NCBI RefSeq assembly: GCF_035222375.1
Contig: NW_026946364.1
Span: 310,001 to 374,000, forward strand
DNA from: Podospora pseudocomata
Lineage: Eukaryota > Ascomycota > Sordariomycetes > Sordariales > Podosporaceae
Length of the DNA: 64,000 nt
Direction: 5' to 3'
Position 1 is the first letter of the stretch. Every line of letters starts with the position of its first letter. Position numbers and translations under genes: made by a program. Below the pieces are notes generated by a model. It was not told the origin of the DNA and ran no database searches. It saw nothing but the letters and a program-made list of their open reading frames with translations. Below, in pieces: positions 21,362-32,736 of this stretch.

Positions 21362-21928
21362 TGCGGCTCACGGTTGCTGCAAGTTGTCGAGCTGCCTGAA
21401 GAGGAAACAGCAACTCAGTCAAGGTGCATTATCTGGATATTTGTAGAACATCACGTTGGTATTCCCGAGGATGCCGGGATGCTTGGCAAACAAGTCAATG
21501 GCTTCAGATAGGGAGGAATTGACTGGAACTTTTCCATGACAACGTCATCAGACAAGGGAGCAACTAGGAGAGAAATTAAACAAGCGCTGCTTGATGCCGT
21601 ACAACTATGTACCTTGTTGGTCTCTCTCCTGCAATGCGAAGTACGGGTTATACGAGATACGAGATGCGGCCTAGACAGGGATAGGCAAAGCCCCCACTTG
21701 GAAGCTGTCCCCACGCAGCACAACACGCACCAACCCCCATTTAGCCAGGATGGTGTAACCCCACCTCTCCTGCTTCATGTTGAAAGGATCTTGTAGCACG
21801 CTGAGTTGGCATGAAAAATTGAAGGAGCTGAAAGCTAGTAGGTTGTTGATCCATCGAGGCTATGCGTCGAGAAACGAAATGAATGTAATGTGAGAAGTTG
21901 ACAAAGCACCATACAAACAACACCATTT
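21362..21928. other. intergenic
   Basis: 5' flank of the tannase gene and 3' flank of the next minus-strand gene. Nothing recognised. Confidence 0.45.
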
Positions 21929-23256
21929 TCAAGACGAGGATGCCCCCCTTGCGATACCACCACCTTCAGATTTCATGCTCAACCCCAGAAACACCACAAG
22001 AACAGCTGAATAGGTAGCTGTGGCCCCCAGCGCCGTGACATTGGAAGTTTGCTTCGAAAAACCCACCACGACGGCAAATATGAGAACCGAAACCCCCGTG
22101 ACAATGAGACAACGCAAGATCCCGGGAAAGAGAACCATGATGACAATCGAAACGATAACAAGCGCCCCTCCACAAAGCGCCAAGATGAAACACACGAGAG
22201 AATCGACCAAGAACGAGACTTCTTTGGGTGGTCTTTTGGAAACACAGTCGACCCACTTTCGGCGTCGTTCAGCTTCGGTGTATGTCACTCTAACAGGCAA
22301 GACTTTGCCTACTAGCCTCACCAACAACCTCCGGAATGTGCTGTCTTTGCGGTTGGATTGATCTTCCTCCATCGACTTCCAGTCCGAGGAATTATGACCG
22401 AGGTCATAGCCAAATTCGTTTTCGAATTGATTCCTCAGTGTGTTCATCTTTGCCAACCCGTCGGGAGATATGGATTACACTCCACCAATGATTGTCTTCT
22501 TGCTGGAAATGTACTCGTAGTTACGGATGGCATCGGCTGCGAATTGCAAATAAGTGTGTTAGCACTCCTTCTCGTCATGAGATCTCGAGGCATAATTCCA
22601 CGTGTTCTCGACGAAGGGCTCAAATTCGTGTGGCTTGGTGTCATTCGAAACTTGCACTGGCTGTGTCTCTTTGGTCTCGATTGTTGAGTTCACGGTTTGT
22701 CGAGCAGTTTCACTCGCTACAGACTCATAGGCCTTGCCAATACTGTAGCGCAGTGATTCTCCCAAAGCATCCTGGGTGAGGTTACCTATCTGGTAACGTG
22801 GTCTTGCACCATCAGAATGAGTAAATCCGGTTGGAAAGGATTCATCTAGCTCGGACTGGTTTATTCCTGCTTTGTGCGTCGGCCACGGAAGTGGAGTAGT
22901 AAGGATGCCAGGGACTGACCGTAACGCCCGCTGGATCGAGCTTCCGATATGACAACGTAGCCTCCCTTCCAGAGATTTGAGAAAGACTTTGGTGAATGTT
23001 TCGGAATCGTTTTGGGTGGGTGAGTCGTGTAAAGCAATCTCGAGCTTTTCGTTGGCCTGTTGGGTCAACTGTTCTACCAACTGTATCATGTGCGAATGTC
23101 CCATTTCTCGTTCGAGCGCAAAATCAAGCGAATTCTTGTCAAGTTTTGGCCTCTGACTGTTGCCTACTCTCTGCGTGGGTCTTTGAAGCTTGAGACAGAA
23201 GTCTTTCACACACCTGGTCTAGAAAGAGAGGATCGGACATCGGGTCCAGTGTCCAT
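21929..23256 (-). CDS. DUF6594-like membrane protein, possibly interrupted
   Basis: From ATG at 23256 a short exon (MDTGPDVRSSLSRPG) joins across a 51-nt intron (GTGTGT...GTAG) to a long exon beginning NSQRPKLDKNSLDFALE. A second intron ends at TTCGCAG near 22533, with a CTAAC branch 28 nt before it. The last exon ends in about three hydrophobic spans (VDSLVCFILALCGGALVIVS, ILRCLIVTGVSVLIFAVVV, ATYSAVLVVFLG), the C-terminal pattern of fungal DUF6594 proteins. Between AADAIRNYEYISSKKTIIGG and SISPDGLAKMNTLRNQFENE there is an in-frame TAA near 22471, unless a very short intron lies there. The N-terminal 200 residues do not match the usual DUF6594 start. Function of the family is unknown. Confidence 0.55.
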
Positions 23257-23918
23257 GGTGCCTTGGGTTTACAAATGTTACGGTCTCTAAACTGGAGGAA
23301 ATGGAAACGGTGGTGGAAGAGCTGAAGGTGAAGTTGACTTGGCTTTTGATGAGCTCAACAGTGAATGTTCTGAACGGAGTTGAGTTGAGAACGAGGCAGG
23401 CGACCTGAAAGCACGTGCCACGCTTGCGGCTGGACGCCTGTTCGAGTTGCCCGGACCAATCAATCGTTTGACCTGGAGTCTCTATATACCTTTCATGTTA
23501 AATTTCCCTAAGCTGAGCCATCGAGGTGAGGTGGAAAAGGAAGGCTGGGAAGCTGTACCAGAGAATGTTTGATCAAATGGATCGTTCACCCGTCTTCCCA
23601 GTCATTCCTTCAACGTCTTAGCAACCAGAATTTGGATATCAGGTAAAGTGTCATTTTTCTTGCCTGTTGACTAACCAATGATCAAGGTCCTCGGGTACTT
23701 GGAGGAACTCGATTCGCTGTTTGCTGAAAAGATGAAGCGTGCCGCATATGCAGCTATCCACGAGTCAGAAGGAGCTTGATGGGCCTCAGTGCTGCTACCT
23801 AAAGGGTATGCTTTTTACACGACATACCCCGCACTCTCTTCATTTTTTCCCCTGCCACTGCTAACCCGTGAGCCCATCTCCGTTGCCCAAGAGTCTCGAG
23901 ATATCCTTGAGTGTGAAC
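23257..23918. other. divergent promoter region
   Basis: About 660 bases between the divergent DUF6594-like gene (minus) and the CCCH/RBR gene (plus). Both promoters must lie here. No repeat or extra gene seen. Confidence 0.45.
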
Positions 23919-26467
23919 ATGCCTCGACAAACAACCCAGCTCCCCTTGCGCCCAGCTGGCCCGCAGGCAGCGAAGAAGCCCTGTGTATTCTTTACCCAAG
24001 GACGCTGTCGGAATGGGAGCACCTGCTCATTTTTCCATGATCCAGTGTTTGTCAAGGTGGCTTGTGCCGGATCAACTTCCACTGCCGATCAAGATGACAA
24101 AGCTCCAACATCCAAGATCACTTGCCACTTCTACCTGAAAGGAGCCTGTTTGAAGGGGGACACTTGCTCCTTTGCTCACCCTGAATCTCACAGACCACCA
24201 CCTGTGGTGGATACCAAAGAGTCTTTAACTGATGACACAGTTGGTCCAGAGAAGGTAACAATGATGTACTTTATATGCCGGGAAAATCAGCTAATAATCT
24301 GAAGGATGAACCTGAAGACAGACCCGATGACTGGATGCGCCAGCTTGGTGGAGCTGTCATACAGTTCGGACACGGCGCCGCCGTCTTGAAGGCATCTCTC
24401 CAGTCAGACTTCTCCGCGGTCCGCATCAGTCAGCTGCCGGAAACGAGTACCCTGGGTCAAATCTTCCAAGCTCTCCGCCAGCTCGGATTCGCCGTCTCCC
24501 CTGATGAAATACGCTTCGTACCGAGCCCTGATCCAACCCATCGTATCGCTGATGTCCGCGTGGAGGATCCCGCCTTTGCGAGACGGCTCATGAGCGCTGT
24601 AGAAGACTGCCAAAGATCCCTTGGAAACGACATCAAAGTGATCCAAATCAACGCGCCTATGCCGGGGGGATCTGGGATGCACAGAGTCGAGTGTAAAAAG
24701 GTGCTCTGCTCCTGGTACCGCCCTTTCAAGACGGTCTGGCTGAATTTCACATCGCACGGTTTGGCCGAGACAATCCACCAAAAGTACACGAGTGGGAGGT
24801 ACAAGGTTCTCAACATGACTGTAACGAGCCACGCACCCAAGAAAAGCAAAGGATGGACGACAGTTATGCTCACCGAAGTCCCTGCTGAAGCCACCGAAGA
24901 CGATGTTACGAAGTCCATCCCGGCAAACATGTCGCCTAGAAACGTGGAGACTGGAACCCCGAGCTTTAGATACAATGCCGATGTGGCGAATGCTTTTGTC
25001 AAGTCGAAGTTGATGGAGGTTGGACCACTTGAATGGTGGGAGGACGCCGTGTTTGGTGGAAAGCGTGCGAAGGTGAAGGCTCGCTTCCAGGACGACGGCG
25101 ATGCTGCCAAAGCGGCCTCGATGCTGAACGGATGGGAGCTTCCATTCCACAAGAAGGGCAAGCTCACCGTCCAGGCTATCTATTCAGCACGATTCAAGGT
25201 CCAAGAACGCATATATCAAGCCATCAAACCCATCATCAAGGAACAGAGCCCTATGTGGCAAGCAAAAAAGGTGTATCTGGCTGCCTATGAGCCTGCCAAG
25301 TTCTCTTCTTCACGCGCCTTGAAGTTTGAAGGTGAAGATAACAAGGCAGTTGCGGAAGCAAAGCGTACCTTGGAGCAGATATTGGAAGGACGTCTTGCCA
25401 CCGACAAAGGCAAACCAATCTGGTCCCCTGCTTTCACCGTCAACGGCGAGGTCTTTCAGAAAATAAAGGAGCTTGAGCAGCTTTTCGGCATCGTAGTCAT
25501 TCGCAACAAGAAACTATTGCGGGTATATCTCTTCGGGTCGGAAGACAAATGCAAAGAAGCCGAACCAGAACTTGCAGAAATCGCCCAGCAGGACTCGTCA
25601 ACCGCCAACATCATCAAGCTGGACGCAAGCCAGTTTGCCTGGGCTTTACGAGGTGGTTTCAAGTCCATCGCCGAGATTCTCGGCCGCAAGGCCACCTTGA
25701 ATGTTGTCTCAGAGCCCAAGCAGATCGTAGTGACGGGATCAACAGAAGACATCAAGCTCGCCATGGACATGGTCAAAGCGCAGGATGAATTCACCGAGAG
25801 TAGCACCGCCAAACCATCCATGACTGAAGACTGCTCGATCTGCTGGATGGAACCCGAAAATCCGCTCACCACCCCCTGCAACCACACCTACTGCACTGAC
25901 TGCTTCGAATCCCTCTGCACCTCTGCGACCTCTTGCAACAAAACCAACTTCATCCTTCAATGCGAAGGAAGCTCGTCCAAATGCCAGCAACCCCTTTCCC
26001 TCAACTTTCTCCAAGACCATCTATCATCCCAGCTATTCGAAGACATGCTCCAAGCGTCCTTCCAGTCTTACGTCTCGCACCGGCCCGACGCCCTCCGCCA
26101 CTGCCCAACCCCGGACTGCCGACAAATCTACCGCGCCGCCACTGGCACCTTTACCTGTCCCAACTGCCTCACCCCAGTATGTACCACCTGTTTTGAATCA
26201 CACCAGGGCATGACTTGTGCCGATCACAAGTTTGTTTCGTCTGGCGGGGACATAGCCCTGAAGGAAGCCAAGCAGCGCTTGGGGATCAAGGATTGTCCCA
26301 AGTGCAAGACTGCCATGGAAAAGACGGACGGGTGCGACCACATGACTTGTGGCGGCTGCGGTGCTCATATTTGCTGGAACTGTTTGAAGACGTTTGGGAC
26401 GGGGGCTGACTGCTACGCGCATATGAATCGGGCGCATGGTGGCATCGGGATTGATGTCAGGTTTTGA
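23919..26467 (+). CDS. CCCH zinc finger plus RBR-type E3 ubiquitin ligase
   Basis: Two exons, 23919-24254 and 24305-26467, flank a 50-nt intron with a CTAAT branch, giving about 832 residues. Two CCCH fingers of form C-x7-C-x5-C-x3-H lie at residues 22-40 and 69-87 and suggest RNA binding. A long middle region (about 130-610) has alternating alpha/beta character like RRM- or KH-type folds. The C-terminus is a RING1-IBR-RING2 module: RING1 begins DCSICWMEPENPLTTPCNH near residue 620, the IBR contains HCPTPDCRQIY and FTCPNCLTPVC, and RING2 is CPKCKTAMEKTDGCDHMTC. The Cys in DGCDHM aligns with the catalytic Cys of RBR ligases, so thioester transfer of ubiquitin is likely. A comparable RNA-binding plus RBR layout occurs in plant DEAH11/12 proteins, but here without a helicase. 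Confidence 0.92.
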
Positions 26468-26728
26468 GTTGTATCCACGTTCAAGATACGACATATGGAT
26501 GCTGGCCGTATCAACATGCTTCTCATTATTACCGGCCATTCTCCTTTGTATCAGTCGACCTCTTAATTGCTACTGGTTGTTGTTGCTTTGAGGCATCGGT
26601 CTTGAATTAACCCCCATTGGGAGTGCAAAGCTCGATCATTTGATAGTTAATATATTCAGAAGGTACAGACCCCCAAACTCTCCATGGTCCCAAAAGAATA
26701 TCCGGTCTGTAGACTGTCGCAAGAGCTC

Positions 26729-28330
26729 TTAACGCTTATTCCTCACCGCCATCTTATCCCTCGGCAGCAATTTGGGCTCATATTCCCTCAAGAGTTCAAG
26801 GCGAGCCATCGCTGCGGCACTCCTCTTTTTCAGGTCCTCGTATAGGATGCCTTCAACAGATGGCTGCAGCACTCTGAAATCACTCAGAGACTGCACCCGG
26901 CCGTGTCTTGGCTCAAAGTTGGCTAGGAACGGATTCCGCAGTGGCGCCCTATCTTGATACTTCCTGCACTTTTCTCTCTGACTTTCGAGCTTGACATTTG
27001 TCTCCAGCTTCTTTCTCCACACGACAGTTTTGGTGTGGGCAAAATCTCCCTCGTCGGGGCAGTACCGTCCGAGTACCTCCAGAAGCATGAGACCAAAGGC
27101 GTAGACGTCGGTGGCTTTGTCATGATGCCATCCCGTGTTGCCTCGGGCCCGAGGCAAACGAGGGTGCCTCCGACATCTCTGATGTTCGTCACAGATGTAG
27201 CAAGACCAGAGTCGGAGATGACAAAGGTAGGCGGAGATCCAGTTGCCGTGGATTTCTTGTAGAGAATGTTGTCTGGCTTGAGGTCGCGGTGCATGATTCC
27301 CTTATCGTGCATGAAAGCCAAACCAGACAGAACCTGATCGATGAAGCGCCTCAGCCATGAGAGTTGCTGGGACGGAACTTGCCTCCACACTGGTGTGTTG
27401 GAAGAAGCTTCGTCAAGCTGCCATCATAAAGGGGGAGAAAGATCTGGACTGCCATGCCCTCGATCCATCCCTGGTGATGCTCTAATTGGACATTGTTGGG
27501 CTGCAGACACTCCATGTTAGCGTACCTGGTGGGTTGCATTGCCGAGAGGAGTCACAAGCGTGCAAGCCTACGTGGCGGAGTCTGGCAAGCTGTTCAACCT
27601 CCACTTGAGGTTCTTTTATTCGTTCTCTTCTTGCATTCCTTCACAGCATACAGGATGCCCGAAGCAAGATCCACGGCCATGGAGACTTCAGCAAAACCAC
27701 CCTCGCCAAGAACCTTGTACGTGTGAATCTGGCGCAGTGGCTTCTTGTCCAGGTCGACGGGGACAACCGGCGCATTGGGGCTCGGTCTTGATCATCGTAG
27801 GATTTAGAGTTCGCTGGGTCTCGAAATGGGTTCCTCCCCCCTTCCTATGTGCCTCTGAAACCGTAGCAAGGGACTTTCTGGCTGCATCAACGTTCTTCAG
27901 GACATTGTCACTCCATACAAACTTGAAAGATATCAGCGATGTAAGCCATATGATGATCGGTAGGCTCCCCTCCATTGGTATAACATTCGACGACGAGGGT
28001 CGCCTTGTAAGCGGTATTTGTCGATTGTGTTTCCGCGGGTATCCGTACACCTGAGGCAGGTGTGACAACCTGTAGTTGCATCTTGTAGCATCAGCTCTCC
28101 CGATGGGTGAAGCTGAAAAGAGCATTGCTGGTCGGGCAGCCCACGAAGGTAGAGCACAATGTCACTCAGCTGCTTTAGTCTGCCGATGGACAAGATACGT
28201 CCAGCAAAGTTGGACTTGCTCCCAGCCTTGACCTGCAGGCTGACGATGCCCTTGTATTGACCTTGGTAGGATGGGGTTTCTTCGACAATCTTTCGGGACT
28301 CGGCGTCTTGCGGTACGAGATAGAACAGGG
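26729..28330 (-). pseudogene. FHA-like/protein kinase gene, frame-broken
   Basis: Minus-strand pieces follow kinase order but switch frame. An upstream part (about 28330-28020) has IGRLKQLSDIVLYLRG and GELMLQD, like a small FHA phosphothreonine-binding domain. Next come the glycine loop GEGGFAEV and AVKECKK near 27700-27620, FLPLYDGSLTKLL, then GIMHRDLKPDNI (catalytic loop) near 27300, SDSGLAT in place of the usual DFG, and GPEATRDG. Then the frame changes near 27150 to WHHDKATDVYAFGLMLLEVL and a helical C-terminus ending at 26729. Some joins could be introns, but the one inside the APE-to-DxWS region has no splice signals and looks like a frameshift. The DSG for DFG change and loss of frame argue that it is no longer an active kinase. 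Confidence 0.6.
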
Positions 28331-28519
28331 CCTCGTTGGCATTTCTAACCGAGGTTTGGCCATGTCGTGAAGCTAAAGTTTGCAGGGGAGGCCCCAAGGG
28401 TAGAGATGGTATGAAGTAGTGTGGTGATTGTTTTGATATGAGTGGAATCGACCTGCGGTTCCTAGCGATCTGTCGGGGAGAATTGTATCATGACCTGGGA
28501 CAACCTCGTCTCGAAGAAG

Positions 28520-29566
28520 GGCTCGTGAGATACCCGACAGCGAGTCTGTATTGAAGCGACAAGAAGAACGACAGAAAAGGTTCAACGAAATTCTCCAAGA
28601 ACTACCAGATGTTCTTGAGAATGCGCCAACACTAGCAACGACAGTGTACACCGGTAACTGGAAACGTGAACGGGAATACGAAGATCTGCAGCAGGAACTT
28701 AAAGAGGTCACGAAACGGAATCTCGACATTCACCCCTACAAGAACAAGCTACTTTCAAATTCACAAGACTTCCTCAGCGAGGCTGGCACTGCCCTATCGC
28801 AGCTGGCATGGGACGACATCGAGCACCCATCCAAGTCCGAGCCCAATCACGCTGAATTCCTGTCTCATCTACCCCCTCACACAGCTGTCAACGGCTTCGG
28901 GGAGCTCGGGGCATACATGTCCCAGGTAAAGTATGTCATATCACTCGGTGGCTCCCCTCTGCCAGATCTGAAATATGGCATCATTATCGTGCCGGCCGGT
29001 GATGAATCGCTCCTGTTCACGGGCTATAGAGACCACGCAGATATGCCCTCTGAATTCAGGGCGGAAATACACGCCAAAAGCAAAGTGGTGCGGAAGCAGG
29101 TGTTTGACGAAGAAATGAAGATGTGCGGGAGCTATGTCCCTCGCATGGGCCGGGGCATTGAGGATTTTAGGCTGCCCCCTATGGATGAGCCGGAGAAGTT
29201 GTTTTACGCCGAAAGAGTTCGACAAAGGAGGGCTAGACATCGAGAACTTTATGGCACGAGGCGCTCAAGTGACATTGGATCGCAGCCATCGGGTGACGCT
29301 TGTGCTGAGCACTTTCTGGATGAGTATTCTGCGCCATCACCTCGCTCCTATAGCTCACGCATGTACATTCATCGGACGAAACCCCATCACCTCCGAGCGC
29401 AGAAATTGCTGATGGCTTGCGACGGTTGTTTACGCTGCAGCTACAACAAGAGGAATCAGGAGATACACAGGGGCAGGAGATGTACCATCCCGATAAGCTG
29501 TCAGAACTTGCGCAGTTTCTTTGGCAACTGGCCGACGGCAACGTACAGGAAATCCTGGACTAGACG
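28520..29566 (+). pseudogene. unrecognised protein, frame-broken, beside kinase
   Basis: The long plus-strand frame reads well from about 28520 (REIPDSESVLKRQEER) through NGFGELGAYMSQVKYVISLG and SYVPRMGRGIEDFRLPPMDE, with a helical, charged N-terminus. Near 29208 a second frame takes over with better protein character (KEFDKGGLDIENFMARGAQV), and a third near 29405 carries ADGLRRLFTLQLQQEE and LAQFLWQLADGNVQEILD to a stop at about 29566. No start ATG in frame is seen, so the 5' end is either in another exon or lost. I do not recognise the family. It lies head to head with the broken kinase, and both share the same kind of damage. Confidence 0.45.
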
Positions 29567-29989
29567 ACGAAATATGGACCAAGTTGAGAGAACTGCTGCC
29601 CTCCAATTCTTCGGAAGCAGAGGAGGACATGCCTGCAGATGACGAAAAAATCAAGTCATTTGATGGCCACAGACTTGAGAGCTGATTGCCTAAGCACAGA
29701 TATCACATAATTTCCCTGATCATCATCATCATCATCATCTATGTCGTGCAATGTCCTACTGTTGGTAACCTCCTTGGCAGAGTGGGTACGATTGACCTCA
29801 CACGAAATCAGGGGGCAGATAGTCTTTCTAGGCGATGATCATTTTCAAAAAGAAGCATGAAATTGGTAGGTTACAACATCAGACACTATCCAAGTGATAA
29901 AACAACAACGAATAAAAGCAAGCGCCAAAAGCTTAACGTACAAGGAAGCATTCACAACGAAGCCCAACACCTTTACCCACAAGCACCTC

Positions 29990-30985
29990 TCACGCATCAC
30001 TCAACACCACCTCCCCCTTCTCCCCAACCCCCCAACTAGTCTCATACATGCACCTCCCCGCCTCGCAATCCGCATGAAACACCATCCCCCCCTCCCCCCC
30101 CTGAACCGCACTCGCCCCCCCCGGAGCCACAAACCCATAATCCTGCGTCGCCCGCCCAATCAACTCCCCCATCCTCACCCACGGCCCCTTGATATTCTCC
30201 GCCACCGCATACCTAACATCATAATCAACCGTATTGTAACAATGCGAGCTATAAAACAAAACGTACCTCCCCCGCTTCGTCTTGACCAAATTCGGCGCCT
30301 CGATCAACGGCCCATCAAGCTCGGGTATCCTATCCAACACCGTCGTCGCCGGACCAACAGGCGTGAACCCATCGCTAATGTCCACCTCTTGGAGTACAAA
30401 CGGCGTGGGAAACCCAGGCTTGTCCCCGTTGCCGCACGGCCCCCCCTTTCCTTTGGCGCTGCCGTCAACCTTGTAGATTACATACCGCCTGTTGGTTTCG
30501 GCGTCGAAAAACCCAGACGAGTCAATCGCTCCGCCGTCGTGGTCCGGGCAGGCAAAGGGGTGAGGGTGGGGGGTGTAAGGCCCCAAGATGGAGGTTTTGG
30601 AGACCGCCACGCCGATGCAGTGGTATGGCGAGCCCGAGAGGCGTCCCGAGTAGTACATCACGTAGGTTTTGGTTTGGGGGATGAAGTGGACGTCCGGTGC
30701 CCAGATTAGCGGGAGCGTGTCGTTCACCCAGTCGCCCGGGGTGGGCAAGAGGTCAATCTTGTTGAGGAGTGTCCATCTTGCGTCGGCGGAGGTGAAGGAC
30801 GGAAAGGAAGGGGACCAGGCCACTTGGACATTGTTCGTGTTCCCGGAGGTGGCAAAGGCGTACCACTTGGAGGTTGCTGGGTCAAACGTGACGGAAGGGT
30901 CAGGGAAGTCGAGATTCCCCAATGTAGTGCGGGGTGAGGAGAGCACCCCCAAAGGCAAGAATGCTAGAAATAGTAGCGAATGCAT
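29990..30985 (-). CDS. glycoside hydrolase family 43 enzyme, secreted
   Basis: A single exon of 331 residues from ATG at 30985. Signal peptide MHSLLFLAFLPLGVLSS. GH43 enzymes are inverting arabinanases, arabinofuranosidases or xylosidases with a five-bladed propeller. The three conserved acids can be placed: Asp in LDFPDPSVTFD, Asp in LIWAPDVHF and Glu in GPLIEAPNLV. FYSSHCYNTVDYDVRYA and GPW match blade motifs. The length is that of a lone catalytic domain with no carbohydrate-binding module. It would act outside the cell on arabinan or arabinoxylan side chains; exact bond specificity is not readable. Confidence 0.93.
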   Translation of the reverse strand: MHSLLFLAFLPLGVLSSPRTTLGNLDFPDPSVTFDPATSKWYAFATSGNTNNVQVAWSPSFPSFTSADARWTLLNKIDLLPTPGDWVNDTLPLIWAPDVHFIPQTKTYVMYYSGRLSGSPYHCIGVAVSKTSILGPYTPHPHPFACPDHDGGAIDSSGFFDAETNRRYVIYKVDGSAKGKGGPCGNGDKPGFPTPFVLQEVDISDGFTPVGPATTVLDRIPELDGPLIEAPNLVKTKRGRYVLFYSSHCYNTVDYDVRYAVAENIKGPWVRMGELIGRATQDYGFVAPGGASAVQGGEGGMVFHADCEAGRCMYETSWGVGEKGEVVLSDA

Positions 30986-31583
30986 CGTGTTGACTGCAGT
31001 GCAAAGTCTTGTGGTGGTGGGCTAATGAATGCATGGTTCTTTGGGGCAAGACAGCCACGCCCAAGTTATATATTAATGACGACTTGACGATGTCATGAGA
31101 ATGTCGGGTCGACGGCCGAAACAGGACAATGATGACCATGGCGTATTACCACCCCTACTATCTTGCACCACCCGCCAGGCCAAACTCATTACAACTCACA
31201 CAGGACAAGTGATCAGCAGGATTGTGTCTGGGGCAAAACTCACTCGTGCTGAATCAGGGTCTAGCGGTAATGTCCCACCGAACCCGACCAGTCGGTAACG
31301 CGGGGAAGTCTTGTGATCTGAGGTTGTGTTGCCGGAGGTAGTAGTAGCATCGACAACGAAGAGGCGGTTTGTGGTGGGTGATAGTTCTTGGGCGCGCGAG
31401 GCTGTGGTCATAGGTAGTCCGTTATGGAACACCAAGACAGGGCTTCGAAAGTCGTACGGATTGTCTTGGTCCACAAGCTTCGAGAATGATACCGCACCAT
31501 GATATTGATTCAGTCATAAATTGCTGTGAACCTATATCCGATCACATCCCAGATGTTGCGTAAATGCCTCACCACCACCACCA
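30986..31583. other. intergenic
   Basis: Promoter side of GH43 and 3' side of the HD-domain gene, both minus strand. Short frames only. Nothing recognised. Confidence 0.45.
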
Positions 31584-32375
31584 TCAGAATCCCCGATTCA
31601 CCCCTTCCCAGTCTGGGTTATCCCTCTTCGCCCTCACTAGATCACCCGGCCAGCTTCCTCCCGGAGCCTTCTGAGGATTCTGGATGCCCTGTTCACAGAC
31701 TGTATCTCCCAGTTCCTTCTCAATTTCGAGCCTTGGTAACTGCCAGCGTATCACATCAGCCCAGGTGTCGATTAATTGCGGCGGCGGCGGCGGGTAGCTT
31801 CCAAAATCTGCCCGGACGCCCAATCGAAGGGCTCGGACCGTCCCTCCCAGCCGCTCTGCGATCCCGGGAGAGGTATGCAACGACATGGCGAGCCACGCGT
31901 CTCGGACCTCCTTCTCGGGGATGCCGTGTGCTCGGAGTAGGTTTTCAGCAACATCGGCCGAGACAACCTCGAATCTCTCTGGCACGTCGTTATAGGTCGA
32001 GGCAGTGCCAATGTCGTGGAGGATGCAGGCTACAAACAAGACATGGGGTGCTGCTCGCGGTGTGCAACTAGGTGTGGGATTGTCATATTCGCTGGCCATG
32101 GTCGATCGGATCGAAGGGGCATGATGTGCGTCTGGTGGAAGGAGATCCTCAAAAAGACGCATAAAGGCCGTAGCGTAGAAATACACTCTGAGACTGTGAT
32201 ACAGGATGGAAGCTGGCAGGATGGATTTGGCGACCGCGAGAGCTTCGGTGCAGACTGGATGTGCAGGAATGAGGGCTCGAACGGCCGCTGTGATGGTGCC
32301 GGTCCCAACTCCTGGTCCTATCCCTGGAGAGCTGGATGTGGAAGCGGTTGATTGATGTCTTGGAGGGTTGCACAT
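31584..32375 (-). CDS. HD-domain protein, cyanamide hydratase-like
   Basis: A single exon of 263 residues from ATG at 32375. HD-superfamily metal site: YHSLRVYFYA gives the first His, and FVACILHDIG the His-Asp pair that names the family; SADVAENLLRAHGI and SLHTSPGIAERLG continue the helical pattern. Fungal members of this subgroup include cyanamide hydratase (urea hydro-lyase, Ddi2-like), which adds water to cyanamide to form urea, but many relatives are uncharacterised. The Ser/Gly/Pro-rich first 30 residues are low complexity. Probably cytosolic. The HD assignment is strong; the substrate is inferred from nearest remembered relatives. Confidence 0.85.
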   Translation of the reverse strand: MCNPPRHQSTASTSSSPGIGPGVGTGTITAAVRALIPAHPVCTEALAVAKSILPASILYHSLRVYFYATAFMRLFEDLLPPDAHHAPSIRSTMASEYDNPTPSCTPRAAPHVLFVACILHDIGTASTYNDVPERFEVVSADVAENLLRAHGIPEKEVRDAWLAMSLHTSPGIAERLGGTVRALRLGVRADFGSYPPPPPQLIDTWADVIRWQLPRLEIEKELGDTVCEQGIQNPQKAPGGSWPGDLVRAKRDNPDWEGVNRGF

Positions 32376-32736
32376 GCTGTTTGATCTTGGGTCAGTGTCT
32401 TGGATTGATGTCGGTACCGAAAGTGTCTCGGTGGTTGAAAATGGGAGGAACGTTGATAGTCAAAATGTGACAGTAAGGGGATGATAGCTCCTGCTGTTTG
32501 TTTGGAATCGTTTCCTGGGAGAAGGCGCTATCGCTGGAATGGACAGGCCATTGTTAGTGGTGAAACTTTGTTGGTCCTTTCATGATCAAAGCACTGGAAT
32601 TGGCAGCTCTGACTCATCGAGATCTGGGTAGACCCTAACCCTCGCAAGCTCGAGTTCTCTAAACAAAAGCAGCTATTCTATGCGCCAACTATTCTTCCAC
32701 AGATTCCCATTACCTTTCTCTGACGCCGAAATCTCT
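32376..32736. other. intergenic
   Basis: Promoter side of the HD-domain gene and 3' side of the HET gene. Nothing recognised. Confidence 0.45.

Noticed and set aside
24404-25167. Long minus-strand frames opposite the CCCH/RBR gene
   Set aside because: Two overlapping antisense frames without domain content; the plus strand is a clear gene.
29719-29740. CAT trinucleotide run
   Set aside because: Simple microsatellite of normal length; no further meaning.
29894-30709. 271-residue plus-strand frame opposite GH43
   Set aside because: Pro/Arg-rich shadow of the GH43 coding strand; no start context or domain.
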